From NCBI GenBank assembly GCA_024707365.1, contig JANPZV010000005.1, forward strand, positions 1,240,001-1,304,000: 64,000 nucleotides of DNA, written 5' to 3'. Below the pieces are notes generated by a model, which had not been told where the DNA came from, ran no database searches, and saw only the letters and a program-made list of their open reading frames with translations. The stretch's first letter is position 1. Each line of letters begins with the position of its first letter. This document shows positions 1 to 8,790 of the stretch, one piece after another. The position numbers were made by a program, and so were the translations under genes. The stretch is from Terricaulis sp. (lineage in GTDB: Bacteria > Pseudomonadota > Alphaproteobacteria > Caulobacterales > Aquidulcibacteraceae).

Positions 1-393
1 GATGGCGTTCTGGTTGAGCGCATGGGCGCGCGCGGTTTAGAGATGATTGTCTCGGCGCGGCGCGATCCGCAATGGGGCGTCGTTCTTATGGCGGGCGTTG
101 GCGGGGTCTGGATTGAAGCGCTTGATGATGTGCGGCTTATGCCGGCCGATTTGTCCGAGGCCGAGATCGTCGCAGAGCTCAAGAATCTGCGCGCGGCGAA
201 ATTGCTCGATGGGATACGCGGGGCGCCGCCGGCGGATGTCAGCGCGCTGAGCGGGGTGCTGCTTAAGCTGGGCGATCTGATGTACGCCGATCCTGGGATC
301 GACGAGGTTGAGATCAATCCCTTGGTGGTATACCCGCGCGACGATGGCGCTGTTGTCCTCGATGCCTTGATCACGATTGGAAGTGTTGCATGA
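1..393 (+). CDS. ADP-forming acyl-CoA synthetase, C-terminal ATP-grasp part (partial)
   Basis: This is the 3' end of a gene that begins before the window; the frame is open from base 1. The visible part is the end of the ATP-grasp domain of acetate-CoA-ligase (ADP-forming) type acyl-CoA synthetases. It shows the RRDPQWGVVLMAGVGGVW segment, and near the end the EVEINPL motif, where the acidic and Asn residues contact Mg-ATP. These enzymes make an acyl-CoA from a carboxylic acid, ATP and CoA, releasing ADP. The same domain occurs in the gene at 4679-6778, so the island holds two such synthetases. The stop overlaps the start of the GST gene (ATGA), so the two are translationally coupled. The substrate cannot be read from this fragment. 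Confidence 0.85.
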   Translation, partial: DGVLVERMGARGLEMIVSARRDPQWGVVLMAGVGGVWIEALDDVRLMPADLSEAEIVAELKNLRAAKLLDGIRGAPPADVSALSGVLLKLGDLMYADPGIDEVEINPLVVYPRDDGAVVLDALITIGSVA

Positions 394-1055
394 AGCTGCA
401 TTGGTCGCCAAGCGCGCCGTTTGTGCGTAAAGTTATGCTCGCCGCAGAAGAGCTTGGGCTCGCGGATCGGATTGAGCGCGTGCGCAGCGGCGTTGGGCCA
501 ACACGGTTGAACGAGGCGCTGCTTGCCGACAATCCGCTCAACAAATTGCCGACCCTGGTGCTCGACAGCGGGGAGGCGCTTTATGATTCCCGTGTGATCT
601 GCGAATATCTGGATCATCTGGCGGGTGGCGGGCGGCTTTTTCCTGTCGATCCCGCGCAGCGGTTTAAAGCGCTTCGCCGCCAAGTGTTGGCTGACGGCCT
701 GTTGGACGTCGCGATCTTGAAGCGTGATGAAGATTGCCGCGGCCTGCGGCATGAATCGCCGTCGCATCAAACGGCCTTCGCCCGAAAGATCGCTGGCGCG
801 TTTGACGTGATGGAGCGCGATGCGCCTGATTTGGAGGCGAGCCCGTTTGGCATCGGCCATATCGCGTTCGGCTGCGCGCTTACGTATTTCGATTTCCGTT
901 TTGAGAACTATGACTGGCGCGCGGGGCGCCCAAGGCTCGCTGCCTGGTGCGACATTTTCAAAGCGCGCCCCGCATGCAGCGCGCAGCCATTTGTGGGTGA
1001 GCCGGGCAAGACCTTCCCGCTTTATAAATTCCCCGACGATCCGCCCGCCGCCTAG
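390..1055 (+). CDS. Glutathione S-transferase family protein
   Basis: A 221-residue cytosolic GST. The N-terminal thioredoxin-like half begins MKLHWSPSAPFVRKV, where the Ser/Pro stretch at residues 6-9 sits at the glutathione site. It carries the cis-Pro segment KLPTLVLDSGEALYDSRVICEYLD, whose DSR motif binds the gamma-glutamyl group. The C-terminal half is all-helical. Length is normal for the family. The start overlaps the stop of the preceding acyl-CoA synthetase by 4 bp, so both belong to one operon. GSTs in lignin-aromatic catabolism can cleave ethers or isomerise ring-cleavage products. This one looks like a general YibF-type GST rather than a LigE/LigF beta-etherase, and the substrate is unknown. 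Confidence 0.88.
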   Translation: MKLHWSPSAPFVRKVMLAAEELGLADRIERVRSGVGPTRLNEALLADNPLNKLPTLVLDSGEALYDSRVICEYLDHLAGGGRLFPVDPAQRFKALRRQVLADGLLDVAILKRDEDCRGLRHESPSHQTAFARKIAGAFDVMERDAPDLEASPFGIGHIAFGCALTYFDFRFENYDWRAGRPRLAAWCDIFKARPACSAQPFVGEPGKTFPLYKFPDDPPAA

Positions 1056-1073
1056 ATGCGGGCGTGATCCTTC

Positions 1074-1514
1074 TCATGGCTTCTTCGGCGTGAACTTCGC
1101 GACTGCGCCAATTTCCCGCAAAACCGATAGCAAATCGCGCACGCCCCAATGTTCGACCACAAGGCCGTCCACCACGCGGTCAAAGCACATGGATTGCATG
1201 CGGATGCGCTTGCCGCTGGGCGGATAGTCCATCAGCTGGCCTGTGTGCGTCGCTTCAAGCGTCCAGTGCGTGGCGACCATGTCGCCCTCGGCTGTCTGGC
1301 GATGGATGGTGGTTTTGATGTCGCTCATGGCGCGGCGAAAGCGGTGCTCGCGTTCAATCCATAAGGCGAGCGTTGGCGGGGAATCGGCGCGGCCGTGATA
1401 GATCACGTCTTTGGAAATAGACGCCATCGAAATTTCGATAGGCGCGCCGTGCTCGGCATAATAGGTCGCCGCCGCAGCTTTGATGGCCTCTAGCCGAGCT
1501 TGTTCGTGACTCAT
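1074..1514 (-). CDS. SnoaL-like / NTF2-fold protein
   Basis: A 146-residue protein with the cone-shaped SnoaL/NTF2-like fold pattern: an N-terminal helix, then the IEISMASISKDVIYHGRA strand region and a sheet with THWTLEATHTGQLMDYPPSGKRI. The segment THTG..MDYPPSGKRI..QSMCFDRVVDGLVVEHWGVRD is typical of ester-cyclase-like SnoaL proteins that act on small polar or polyketide-like substrates. No signal peptide is visible. It converges on the GST gene with 18 bp between stops. Its role in the island may be an isomerase, hydrolase or cyclase step, but the reaction cannot be deduced. Confidence 0.75.
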   Translation of the reverse strand: MSHEQARLEAIKAAAATYYAEHGAPIEISMASISKDVIYHGRADSPPTLALWIEREHRFRRAMSDIKTTIHRQTAEGDMVATHWTLEATHTGQLMDYPPSGKRIRMQSMCFDRVVDGLVVEHWGVRDLLSVLREIGAVAKFTPKKP

Positions 1515-1585
1515 GATGGGCCTCAGGCTCGTGATTTTTCTATTCGCCTTTCAAACATTAAAGCAGCGTTCCAGCAAGCGCGGCG

Positions 1586-2572
1586 TCACGGGGAGAGTGC
1601 TTCAGCGAGCACGCTAGCGTCAATCAGCGTGGCCAATTGCGCGCGAGATCGCGCCGCGCGGCCTGCTTGTTGAGCGAGCCAAATCTCCTGTTCGGTGAGC
1701 ACATCCAGCAAATCATCCGGCAACGCGCCTGGGAAGCGATGGTGCGGCCAGCTCGCGGCGACAAGATCAACCGGATAGCCGCTATGCCGCGCCACGAGCG
1801 GCCATATCGTCGCCGGATCAGATGCGCTTTGGCGCGCGCCAGCAATCACAGCGCGGGTAAACTGAACGATGCTCGCGCGCTTTGCCGGATCGGCGAGCGC
1901 GGCGGCTGTCGTATTGAGATTGAACAATTCCCGATAGATCATCGCGTCTTTGAATTCTATCGCGTCATCGCCGAGCGCGGCGAAAGCGCGTTCGCATTCG
2001 GGCTCCCAGATCGAGATGGCGTCAACCGCGCCGGAAAGTATCGCAGGCGGCATGTCGCGCGGGCGCATTGGGTGAATCACGACGTCGGACTCGCGCAGAT
2101 CGACGCTGCGCAGCATCCGATGCAGGAAATAAGCGGCGGAGGTGTCCTCGAAAACGCCAATGCGTTTGCCCTTAAGATCGGCCAACGTGGCGATGCCGGA
2201 TGATCGGCGCCCAACGATGCGATAGATTCCCTCTGAGATCGTCATGAGGATGCGCAGGTCGGGATGATCGACAGAAATGCGCAGCGCTTGTGTTTCGGCT
2301 TGCCCGGCCACATCGGCGCCGCCCGGAAATGGATCAAATTGATCGATCGCGCCGGCGTCCGGCGCATCGCTTTTGAAGAGATTCGGCACGCCGCCCGGCC
2401 GGTATGCCGTTTCGTTCGGCAAAAGCACTTCGGCTGCATAAAAGACTGGGCCCATTTCCATCACATCTGGCCGGCCCGCCACGCGCAAAATGCTGGATGG
2501 GGCGGCGTGGACGCACGCGTTCAGCGCAAATGGCGTCGCCGCGGCGGATAAGAGCAAGGTTCGGCGGTTCAT
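1586..2572 (-). CDS. ABC transporter substrate-binding protein (NMT1/SsuA-like)
   Basis: A 328-residue exported binding protein. The N-terminus MNRRTLLLSAAATPFALNAC has paired Arg, a hydrophobic stretch and a lipobox-like Leu-Asn-Ala-Cys, so it is either a lipoprotein or an export signal ending nearby. The mature part has the NMT1/THI5-like (SsuA/TauA) pattern: LKGKRIGVFEDTSAAYFLHRML for the hinge and binding loop and AILSGAVDAISIWEPE for the second lobe. Such proteins capture sulfonates, taurine, nitrate, thiamine precursors or aromatic acids. No permease or ATPase gene lies beside it, so its partners must be outside this block. It is divergent from the SDR gene across a 146-bp gap. Confidence 0.8.
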   Translation of the reverse strand: MNRRTLLLSAAATPFALNACVHAAPSSILRVAGRPDVMEMGPVFYAAEVLLPNETAYRPGGVPNLFKSDAPDAGAIDQFDPFPGGADVAGQAETQALRISVDHPDLRILMTISEGIYRIVGRRSSGIATLADLKGKRIGVFEDTSAAYFLHRMLRSVDLRESDVVIHPMRPRDMPPAILSGAVDAISIWEPECERAFAALGDDAIEFKDAMIYRELFNLNTTAAALADPAKRASIVQFTRAVIAGARQSASDPATIWPLVARHSGYPVDLVAASWPHHRFPGALPDDLLDVLTEQEIWLAQQAGRAARSRAQLATLIDASVLAEALSP

Positions 2573-2718
2573 GTGGGCGTCCTCCGGGGAATTGTGTGCG
2601 CCAAAGCTCTATGCATCACATTGCATGGGCAAGCGGCGGGGCGAATGTTGATTTGCCTTGGCGCGGCTCGCGCATTTCGGCATTTATTGTTGAACGTAGC
2701 GGGTAGGGAAAGCGGGAT

Positions 2719-3438
2719 ATGACAATGAACAAAGGGCGCGTTGCAATTGTTACGGGCGCAAGCTCTGGAATTGGCGCGTCGATTGCGCGCCGCTTGGTGC
2801 ATGCAGGGATGCGCGTTGTTCTGGTCGCACGCAACGCTGCGCGCTTGAATGAATTGCAGGCTGAACTCGGCGAAGCGGCCTTGGCGTGCCCCACCGACGT
2901 CACCATAGAAGCGGAGATTGAGCGCCTGTTCGAGTGCGCGGTGACGCAATGGGGCGCGGTGGATGTGCTGATCAACAATGCCGGCGTCGTGGACGCAACG
3001 CCGACTGAGGATTTGTCGCTTGAGCGTTGGCGCGCCGTGCTGGACGCCAACCTCACCTCCGTATTCCTGTGCAGCCGCGCCGCCTTGCGCCAAATGAAGC
3101 CGCGCGGGCGGGGGCGCATCATCACGATCGGCAGCATTTCTGCGCATACGCCGCGCGGCGATAGCGCCGCCTACACCACGTCGAAATTCGCCCTGGATGG
3201 GCTCACCCGCTCGCTCGCGCTCGATGGCCGCAGCTACGGCGTCACTGCTTCGATCGTGCACCCTGGCTCGACGGTCACCAATTTCGTTCCTGGCATGAGT
3301 GGGCTCAGCGCCGAAAAATCGATGCAGCCCGATTATGTCGCGGAATTGGTTCATCTCATCGTCGCGATGCCGGATGAGGTGAACGTGCTGGAGTCGACAT
3401 TGCTTCCGATTGGGCAGCCCTTCCTTGGGCGCGGCTAG
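2719..3438 (+). CDS. SDR family NAD(P)-dependent oxidoreductase
   Basis: A 239-residue classical short-chain dehydrogenase/reductase. It has the cofactor motif TGASSGIG at residues 12-19 and NNAG at 86-89. The catalytic Ser lies in TIGSIS and the Tyr-Lys pair in AYTTSKFALDG (YxxxK). The end of strand 2 has Ala-Arg-Asn, so NADPH is at least as likely as NADH. Two in-frame ATGs lie two codons apart; the first follows a purine-rich GGGAAAGCGGG. In this neighbourhood it probably oxidises or reduces an alcohol or ketone made during side-chain degradation. It overlaps the convergent CMD-like gene by 4 bp. Confidence 0.9.
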   Translation: MTMNKGRVAIVTGASSGIGASIARRLVHAGMRVVLVARNAARLNELQAELGEAALACPTDVTIEAEIERLFECAVTQWGAVDVLINNAGVVDATPTEDLSLERWRAVLDANLTSVFLCSRAALRQMKPRGRGRIITIGSISAHTPRGDSAAYTTSKFALDGLTRSLALDGRSYGVTASIVHPGSTVTNFVPGMSGLSAEKSMQPDYVAELVHLIVAMPDEVNVLESTLLPIGQPFLGRG

Positions 3439-3777
3439 CCGCCATCGCCGCCGCCTTCGCGCTTTTGCACGACCTCAAGGAAGCGGCGGCTGGCGCTGAC
3501 GGCGGACGACCATGAGGCGTAGAAGGCGAGATGGGCGATCGCTTCGCCGATCTCTTCCTTGGTGAGCCCGTTATCCAGCGCAAAGCCAAGGTGCGCGGGC
3601 AATTGCTCAGGGCGATACATCGCAATGAGGGCGGCGACGGTGATCAGGCTCGCGATCGCGCTTGGAAAGGCCAGGGCGCTCCCACACCTCATCATAGAGG
3701 ATGCGATCGGTATACTCGCACAGAAGCGGCGTCACCGCCGCCAGTTCATCACCCTTATTGCCGCTTGGCTTTCGCAT
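3435..3777 (-). CDS. Carboxymuconolactone decarboxylase-like protein (reading frame broken)
   Basis: A small CMD-fold (AhpD-like, all-helical) protein and last gene of the minus-strand operon. The start at 3777 follows AAGGAG at good spacing. The first about 40 residues run to VWERPGLSKRDR. The family sequence then continues in another frame as SLITVAALIAMYRPEQLPAHLGFALDNGLTKEEIGEAI. One extra base at about 3651 causes the shift; without it the protein is 113 residues. CMD proteins include gamma-carboxymuconolactone decarboxylase and small peroxidase-like proteins. The usual CxxC of AhpD is absent, so a decarboxylase-like or accessory role in aromatic degradation is more likely. The break looks like a sequencing error, as both halves are well conserved. 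Confidence 0.75.
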
Positions 3778-3807
3778 CGCGTTCTCCTTGCGCCGCCCTG
3801 CGCGATC

Positions 3808-4659
3808 TTATTTGGGGCGAACGTAATTGCCCATGCCGGGGCGAAAGGTTTTCTCATCGAGAAACTGCTTGAGGCCTTGTTGCTTGCCTTGTTCTGGATC
3901 GACGAAATTGGTCTGATCCACTTTCGCGGTGAGATATTCGGCGGCGTGTTCCCAACTCATCTCACGCGCGAATTTGTACGCCATCCGCGCTTGGCGCAGC
4001 ACGGTGGGGTTTTTGGCGAGCAATTCCCGCGCGAGCTCCGCCGTGCGCGCCCGCAATTGATCCTTCGGGACAGCCTCATTGACGAGGCCGAGCTCAACAG
4101 CTTTTGCGCCGTCGAATTGCTTGCCTGTCATCACATAATACAGCGCTTGGCGATCGCCCATCAGCGTGGCGATCGCCTTGGAGACGACGCCGCCAGGGAT
4201 AATGCCCCAATTGATCTCCGAAAGGCCAAACACGGCCTTCTCATCTGCGATCGCAAGGTCGCAACAGATCAGCGGCGTAAACGCCCCGCCAAAGCACCAG
4301 CCATTGACCATTGCGATCGTGGGTTTGGCATAGTGCATTAGCGTGCGCCATTGCCATGCGCGGGTTGAGCGATAGGCGCGATGGCGCGCCACATCGGAGA
4401 TGCCGTCGGTCGCGCGGAAAAAATCTTTAAGATCCATCCCAGCGGAAAAGGCTTCGCCAACGCCGGTGAGCACGATCACGCCGCAGCGATCATCAAGTTC
4501 GAGTGCGTCGAGAACCTCGTTCATCTCTTCGGCAAGCCCAACGCTCATGGCGTTGCGCTTCTCGGGGCGGTTGATCTGCACCCAGGCAATGCCGTCCTCG
4601 AACTCAACGAGAACGTCTTTGCCGCCGGGGATTGGCTTGCTCGCAGCTGATTCTGACAT
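3808..4659 (-). CDS. ech: Hydroxycinnamoyl-CoA (feruloyl-CoA) hydratase/lyase
   Basis: A 283-residue crotonase-family enzyme that closely follows p-hydroxycinnamoyl-CoA hydratase-lyase. That enzyme hydrates feruloyl- or coumaroyl-CoA and splits it to an aromatic aldehyde (vanillin type) plus acetyl-CoA. Diagnostic stretches are NRPEKRNAMS, GMDLKDFF, YAKPTIAMVNGWCFGG and GLSEINWGI with Glu148, and EYLTAKVDQ with Tyr242, which match the catalytic Glu and Tyr of HCHL. A Thr (128) replaces the HCHL active-site Ser. The ATG at 4659 has GAGGAG upstream and matches the family N-terminus better than a longer start. It lies 19 bp after the acyl-CoA synthetase, which would supply its substrate. Confidence 0.9.
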   Translation of the reverse strand: MSESAASKPIPGGKDVLVEFEDGIAWVQINRPEKRNAMSVGLAEEMNEVLDALELDDRCGVIVLTGVGEAFSAGMDLKDFFRATDGISDVARHRAYRSTRAWQWRTLMHYAKPTIAMVNGWCFGGAFTPLICCDLAIADEKAVFGLSEINWGIIPGGVVSKAIATLMGDRQALYYVMTGKQFDGAKAVELGLVNEAVPKDQLRARTAELARELLAKNPTVLRQARMAYKFAREMSWEHAAEYLTAKVDQTNFVDPEQGKQQGLKQFLDEKTFRPGMGNYVRPK

Positions 4660-4678
4660 GCCGTCTCGGCTCCTCGTT

Positions 4679-6778
4679 TCAATCGATGACAAATAATGCA
4701 TCAAGCGCGCAAACACCTTCGCCTTCGGCGAAGACGCGCAACGGATTGATGTCAACTTCCGTGATCTCAGGTCTGCTGCGCAGCGCCGCGCCAAGGCGGA
4801 GGATCGCGTCCGTCACGGCCTCGACATCGCGGCGCGGCGCGCCCCGGAATGCGCCAAGCAATTTCGCGCCGCGCATGCGCTCAAGGCATCTTAAGATTTC
4901 CGCGCGCCCGGCGTGCGCCGGTAACACTTCGATCGCCTCGAGCGCCTCAACCCAGACGCCGCCAAGGCCGACGCTGATGAACGCGCCCCATTGCGGATCG
5001 TTGCGTCCGCCGAGCAGCAATTCCAGGCCGGGCGGGGCCATTTGTTCGATGAGCACGCCATCGAGCTGATCGCTGCGCAGTGCGGGTTGCACATTCGCAA
5101 GCAGGCGCTTCCAGGCCGCTTCAAGCTGGGCGGGGTTTTCGATTCCGGCGATAACGCCGCCGACATCGCTTTTGTGCGTCAGCGCCGCCGCCTGCGCCTT
5201 GATCACCACCGGATAAGAAAGGCGATCCACCTCGATGCGCGCCTGCTCAAGCGTTTGCGCCAAAGCGCCTTGGGGTGTCGCAATCTTCAGCTCGCGCAGG
5301 AACGCTTTGCCCTCATGCTCCGCCAGCACGCCGCGGCGCGGCGGCGGCGGGGCGTCGTCAAGCGGCGCGCGTGCGCTGATGCGTGCGTAAGCGTCAGCGC
5401 GCATTTGCATCGCGGCGAGGGCGCGCAGCGCGCGCTCGGGCGAGCGTAGAAGGGGGTGGCGCTTTCCCGCGCAATATCGAGTGCGCCGCTATCGAGCGGG
5501 GATTCATCGCCCAGGATGGAGAGCACGACGGGCTTGGCCGCGTCACGCGCCACGGGCGCCACAGCTTCGGCTTTGGCGCGCTGCTGCCATGGGCCGCCGC
5601 CGGTCAACGCCAGAAGCACGGCGCCAATGCCGTCATGCGCAAGCATGGTTGCTGTCGTAGTGGCGAAAATGGAGGCGTCCGAATAGCCGGCGGGGCCAAT
5701 GTCGAGCGGATTGTCAGCCTCGATCAATTGCGGCGAGAGCGCACGCAGTTTCTGCTTGTCCGCTTCTGGAAAGCGCGGTGATCGTCGCGCCGATCGTGTC
5801 GCAAAAATCGAGGCTCAGTCCACGCACGGCGCCGGAATTGGTGATGACGCCGACACCGCCCACGATCGGCTTGGGGAATCGGTGCAGCAGGGCGGTTGCG
5901 TCAAACAATTCGTCCATGCTGGAAACCAGCAGCACGCCTTCGCTTTGAACGGCCGCTTTCATGAGCGCGTAATCGCCCGTCATGGCGCCTGTGTGCGATT
6001 GCGCGGCGGCGCGGCCGCGCGCGCTCGATCCGGGGTGCACCATGATGATGGAGACGCCCGCCTCGCGCGCGGCGCGGGCGGCCTCAAGGAAAGCGCCTGG
6101 CGCACGGATTTGCTCTACATAGAGCGCGATCGCTGTCGCGCCTTCGCTGACGAAATGCGCGATAAAATGATCAATCCGCAGCACCGCTTCGTTGCCGGTG
6201 GTGACGACGTGCGAGACAGGAATGGCGCGCGCGGTGAGCGCGGCGCGGATATTTGCGCCCATGGCGCCGCTTTGCGCGACGACCGCCACCGCTGGGATCT
6301 CAACAGCGGGCGTGCGCTCAAGTGATTCAAACGTGAGCGGTGTTGATTGTGCATAGTTTACAAGGCCAAGGCAGTTTGGCCCCAACAAGGCCAGCCCGCC
6401 CGCGCGGCAGAGTTCGGAAATTTCGTCCTGGGCTTGCCGGCCCGCCTCATCCGCTTCGGCAAAGCCCGCCGCGAACACAACAGCCGCGCCGACATTGCGT
6501 TCAATGCAGGCCGAAACCGCGTCGCGCACCGCCGTGCGCGGGACGTTGAGCACGGCGACGTCAACACCTTCCGGCAAATCGCGCAGCGATGGCAGGCATG
6601 GCGCGCCGTTGATCTCTTTGCGCGTTGGGCTCACGAGATGAATATCACCGCGAAAGCCAAATTCTTGAATGTTGTGCAGCACTGCGCCGCCGAGCGAGGC
6701 GCGCTCTGCTGAGGCGCCGGTGAGCGCGATCGAACGCGGCCGCAATAGCCGCTGCAAATCCATGGGCCGGGTCGTCAT
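4679..6778 (-). CDS. ADP-forming acyl-CoA synthetase, probable feruloyl-CoA synthetase type (reading frame broken twice)
   Basis: Read through two single-base errors, this encodes 699 residues: an N-terminal CoA-binding Rossmann domain (GASAERASLGG), a succinyl-CoA-ligase-like domain with QSHTGAMTGD holding the phosphorylated His, and a C-terminal ATP-grasp domain (HKSDVGGVIAGI, EVDINPLRVF). The frame is lost at the AAA run 5770-5772 (one base too many) and at 5445-5446 (one base missing). The two cancel, which argues for sequencing error. ADP-forming CoA ligases of this size are known to activate ferulate. Position directly before the hydratase/lyase supports hydroxycinnamate as substrate, but this is inference. 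The start overlaps the aldolase stop by 4 bp. Confidence 0.85.
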
Positions 6779-7557
6779 GCGGGCTTTGCCCCGTATGCTT
6801 TGAACATTTCGGCGGCGGCCTTGAGCGTGTTCTTATACATCACCAAGTCCGATTGCCAGGCGATGTAATGAACGCCTTGCGCGATCAGACGATCGAGATC
6901 TTCCCGTTTGCTCGCCACCGCGCCGATATGTTTGCCGTGGCGCGTGCAGGTTTCGATGATGCGATCGACGGCCGTCGTAACATCTGGATGCCCCGCTTCG
7001 CCGGGGTGACCCATGGATTGGCTCAAATCGCCGGTCCCGATGAACACCACATCAAGATGCGGCGTCGCGCAGAGCGCTTCGATATCGGCCAGCATGTGCA
7101 TATTTTCAACGTGCACGATGGTGAGCGTGTCGCGATTGGCGTCTGCGATATAGGTTTTGGCCGGCGTGAACGCATAATCGCCGGCGCGGCAGCCCGGCGC
7201 CCAGCCGCGTTCGCCCAGAGGATGATATTTCGCCTGGCGTATCAACGTGCGCACATCGCCAGCGTTGCGCAATGAAGGAACCTGCACGCCGCTCGCGCCG
7301 CTGTCGAGCGCATGTAGAACTTGCGCCTCGCTGGCGTCGGGCAGACGCACAATGGCGCTCATATCCACCAATTGCGCGGCGCGGATCATGTTCTCAATTT
7401 CGGGCGCGGAGAAGTTGGCGTGCTCGGTGTCGATGATCACGAAGTCAAAGCCGGCGAGGCCGATCAACTCCACAAGATTGGGCGAGGCGAACTTGAAAAA
7501 AGTGCCGAATGCTGGCGCGCTGTTATCGAGCTTACGCCTCACCTTGGTGTTGATCAC
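6775..7557 (-). CDS. HpcH/HpaI family aldolase
   Basis: A 260-residue class II (metal-dependent) pyruvate aldolase of the HpcH/HpaI/citrate-lyase-beta superfamily. Visible landmarks are FGTFFKFASPNLVELIGLAGFDFVIIDTEHANFS, with the DxEH catalytic stretch, then GASGVQVPSLRNAGDV, and VHVENMHMLADIEALCATPHLDVVFIGTGDLS with the metal-binding Glu and Asp. Such enzymes cleave 4-hydroxy-2-oxo acids to pyruvate and an aldehyde, the final step of meta-cleavage pathways. It is the first gene of the minus-strand operon and lies 171 bp from a LysR-type box at 7728-7750. It may process the product of the extradiol branch encoded at 20.9-25.7 kb. Confidence 0.87.
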   Translation of the reverse strand: MINTKVRRKLDNSAPAFGTFFKFASPNLVELIGLAGFDFVIIDTEHANFSAPEIENMIRAAQLVDMSAIVRLPDASEAQVLHALDSGASGVQVPSLRNAGDVRTLIRQAKYHPLGERGWAPGCRAGDYAFTPAKTYIADANRDTLTIVHVENMHMLADIEALCATPHLDVVFIGTGDLSQSMGHPGEAGHPDVTTAVDRIIETCTRHGKHIGAVASKREDLDRLIAQGVHYIAWQSDLVMYKNTLKAAAEMFKAYGAKPA

Positions 7558-7727
7558 GCGTGCCTCCCCGTCCTCGGCGCGCTTGCTTGATGCGTCGCGT
7601 CAAACGGCGCCGGCGGGCTCGAAACATATCATCCTTGCTGCTAAACAACCGCACTTTCAAATGCCGTTTTGCTTGTGGATTGATAGCGCAGAGGCATTAG
7701 ATGCGGGCCCTCCCCCTTGCTGCGGAG

Positions 7728-7750
7728 ATTGATACCGGTTTGGCATCAAT
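7728..7750. promoter_or_regulatory. LysR-type operator box (site 1)
   Basis: The interrupted inverted repeat ATTGATACC-N5-GGCATCAAT has arms of 9 bp with one mismatch and contains the T-N11-A core typical of LysR-type regulators. It lies between the divergent aldolase operon (start 7557) and the cupin-like gene (start 7852). The same architecture and nearly the same arms occur at 20808-20830 upstream of the LysR gene itself. The distance from the box to the plus-strand start is 102 bp here and 108 bp there. Confidence 0.6.
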
Positions 7751-7851
7751 TTCTGCGGATAAAGAATTAGACGGCCTCGGTGCCTTGGCCATTATGGCCT
7801 CAAAGCAAAGAGCCATAAGGCTAATCCAACCGCGCGGGGAGGCGCGAAAGC

Positions 7852-8757
7852 GTGTACGGCAAGAACGACTTACGCACGAGCTTGGCGCCGGCCAAGGGGA
7901 AGCGCCGCCGGCGACGCCGTTCAAGCAAGCGTCCTATTGCCGCTTCTACGATACGCCCCCGAGCATTGATGATGCGGGCGCCAAAACATGGCTCGCGCGC
8001 GGGCAAAATCTGATTGTCGCCTATAGCGAGGTCTCCGCTGGCGCCGTGCTCACGCGCGAGGCGCAATTGGACGAATACGCCGTGATGATCACCGACGCTG
8101 GGCTCAGCGTCGAAATTAGCGCGGGTGATCAAGTTGAGATCGCGCATGGGCCATGCCTTGCGTTTGTGCCGCCGGGGGCAAGCCGCGTGAAGGCGCTCGG
8201 TTCGGGCGTGTTCTATCGCCTTATTACGGCGCGCGCGGCGGATCTCGCCGCGCTTTGCGCGAACGCAGATGTTTATGCCGAGGCTGATCCCAATGTGCCG
8301 CCGTTCGAGCAATGGCCGGATCCAGTGGGCGGCTATCGTATTCGCGTTTACTCAGGTGATGTGCCAAGTGAGCAGGGGCGTTTTTGGCCGGCTCTATCGC
8401 GGCTCGACGCTGATGGTGAATTTTGCCAGCGGCCGCGAAGGCCCGCGTGATCCGGCAAATCTTTCGCCGCACCATCACACCGATTTTGAGCAATATTCGA
8501 TCGCGACCGCAGGCGCATATGTGCACCATTTGCGTTGGCCATGGACAAGCAACATGGCCCATTGGCGCGCCGATGATCACGCCGAAATCGCCGCCCCCTC
8601 AGTCGCGGTGATCCCGCCGCCCGCCACGCACACCTCGCAAGGCACGGCGCCGGGGCTCAACCGGCTGGCTGACGTGTTCTGCCCGCCGCGCCGTGATTTC
8701 TCCGCCAAGCCCGGCTGGGTGCTGAACGCCGCCGACTATCCAATGCCGGGCGAGTAG
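7852..8757 (+). CDS. Cupin-like protein of unknown function (reading frame broken twice)
   Basis: A protein of about 301 residues with two cupin-like halves. The proposed start is GTG 7852, preceded by GGAGG at 9 nt; it gives an N-terminus [16 protein letters not shown] that joins [19 protein letters not shown] after one missing G in the run 7896-7899. A second shift, one extra T in the run 8381-8385, restores [16 protein letters not shown]. The C-terminal half has [10 protein letters not shown], with His and Glu placed as in a cupin metal site, and ends with a [10 protein letters not shown] strand. The two shifts cancel exactly. I do not recognise a named family. The neighbours suggest a non-haem metal enzyme or sugar/aromatic-binding cupin in the catabolic island. 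Confidence 0.65.
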
Positions 8758-8790
8758 CCGCCGCGCACGCTAAACCAAGGGAGGGTCAAG

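Noticed and set aside
390..1055. LigE/LigF-type beta-etherase
   Set aside because: The N-terminal motif and length fit a general YibF-like GST better than the lignin etherases.
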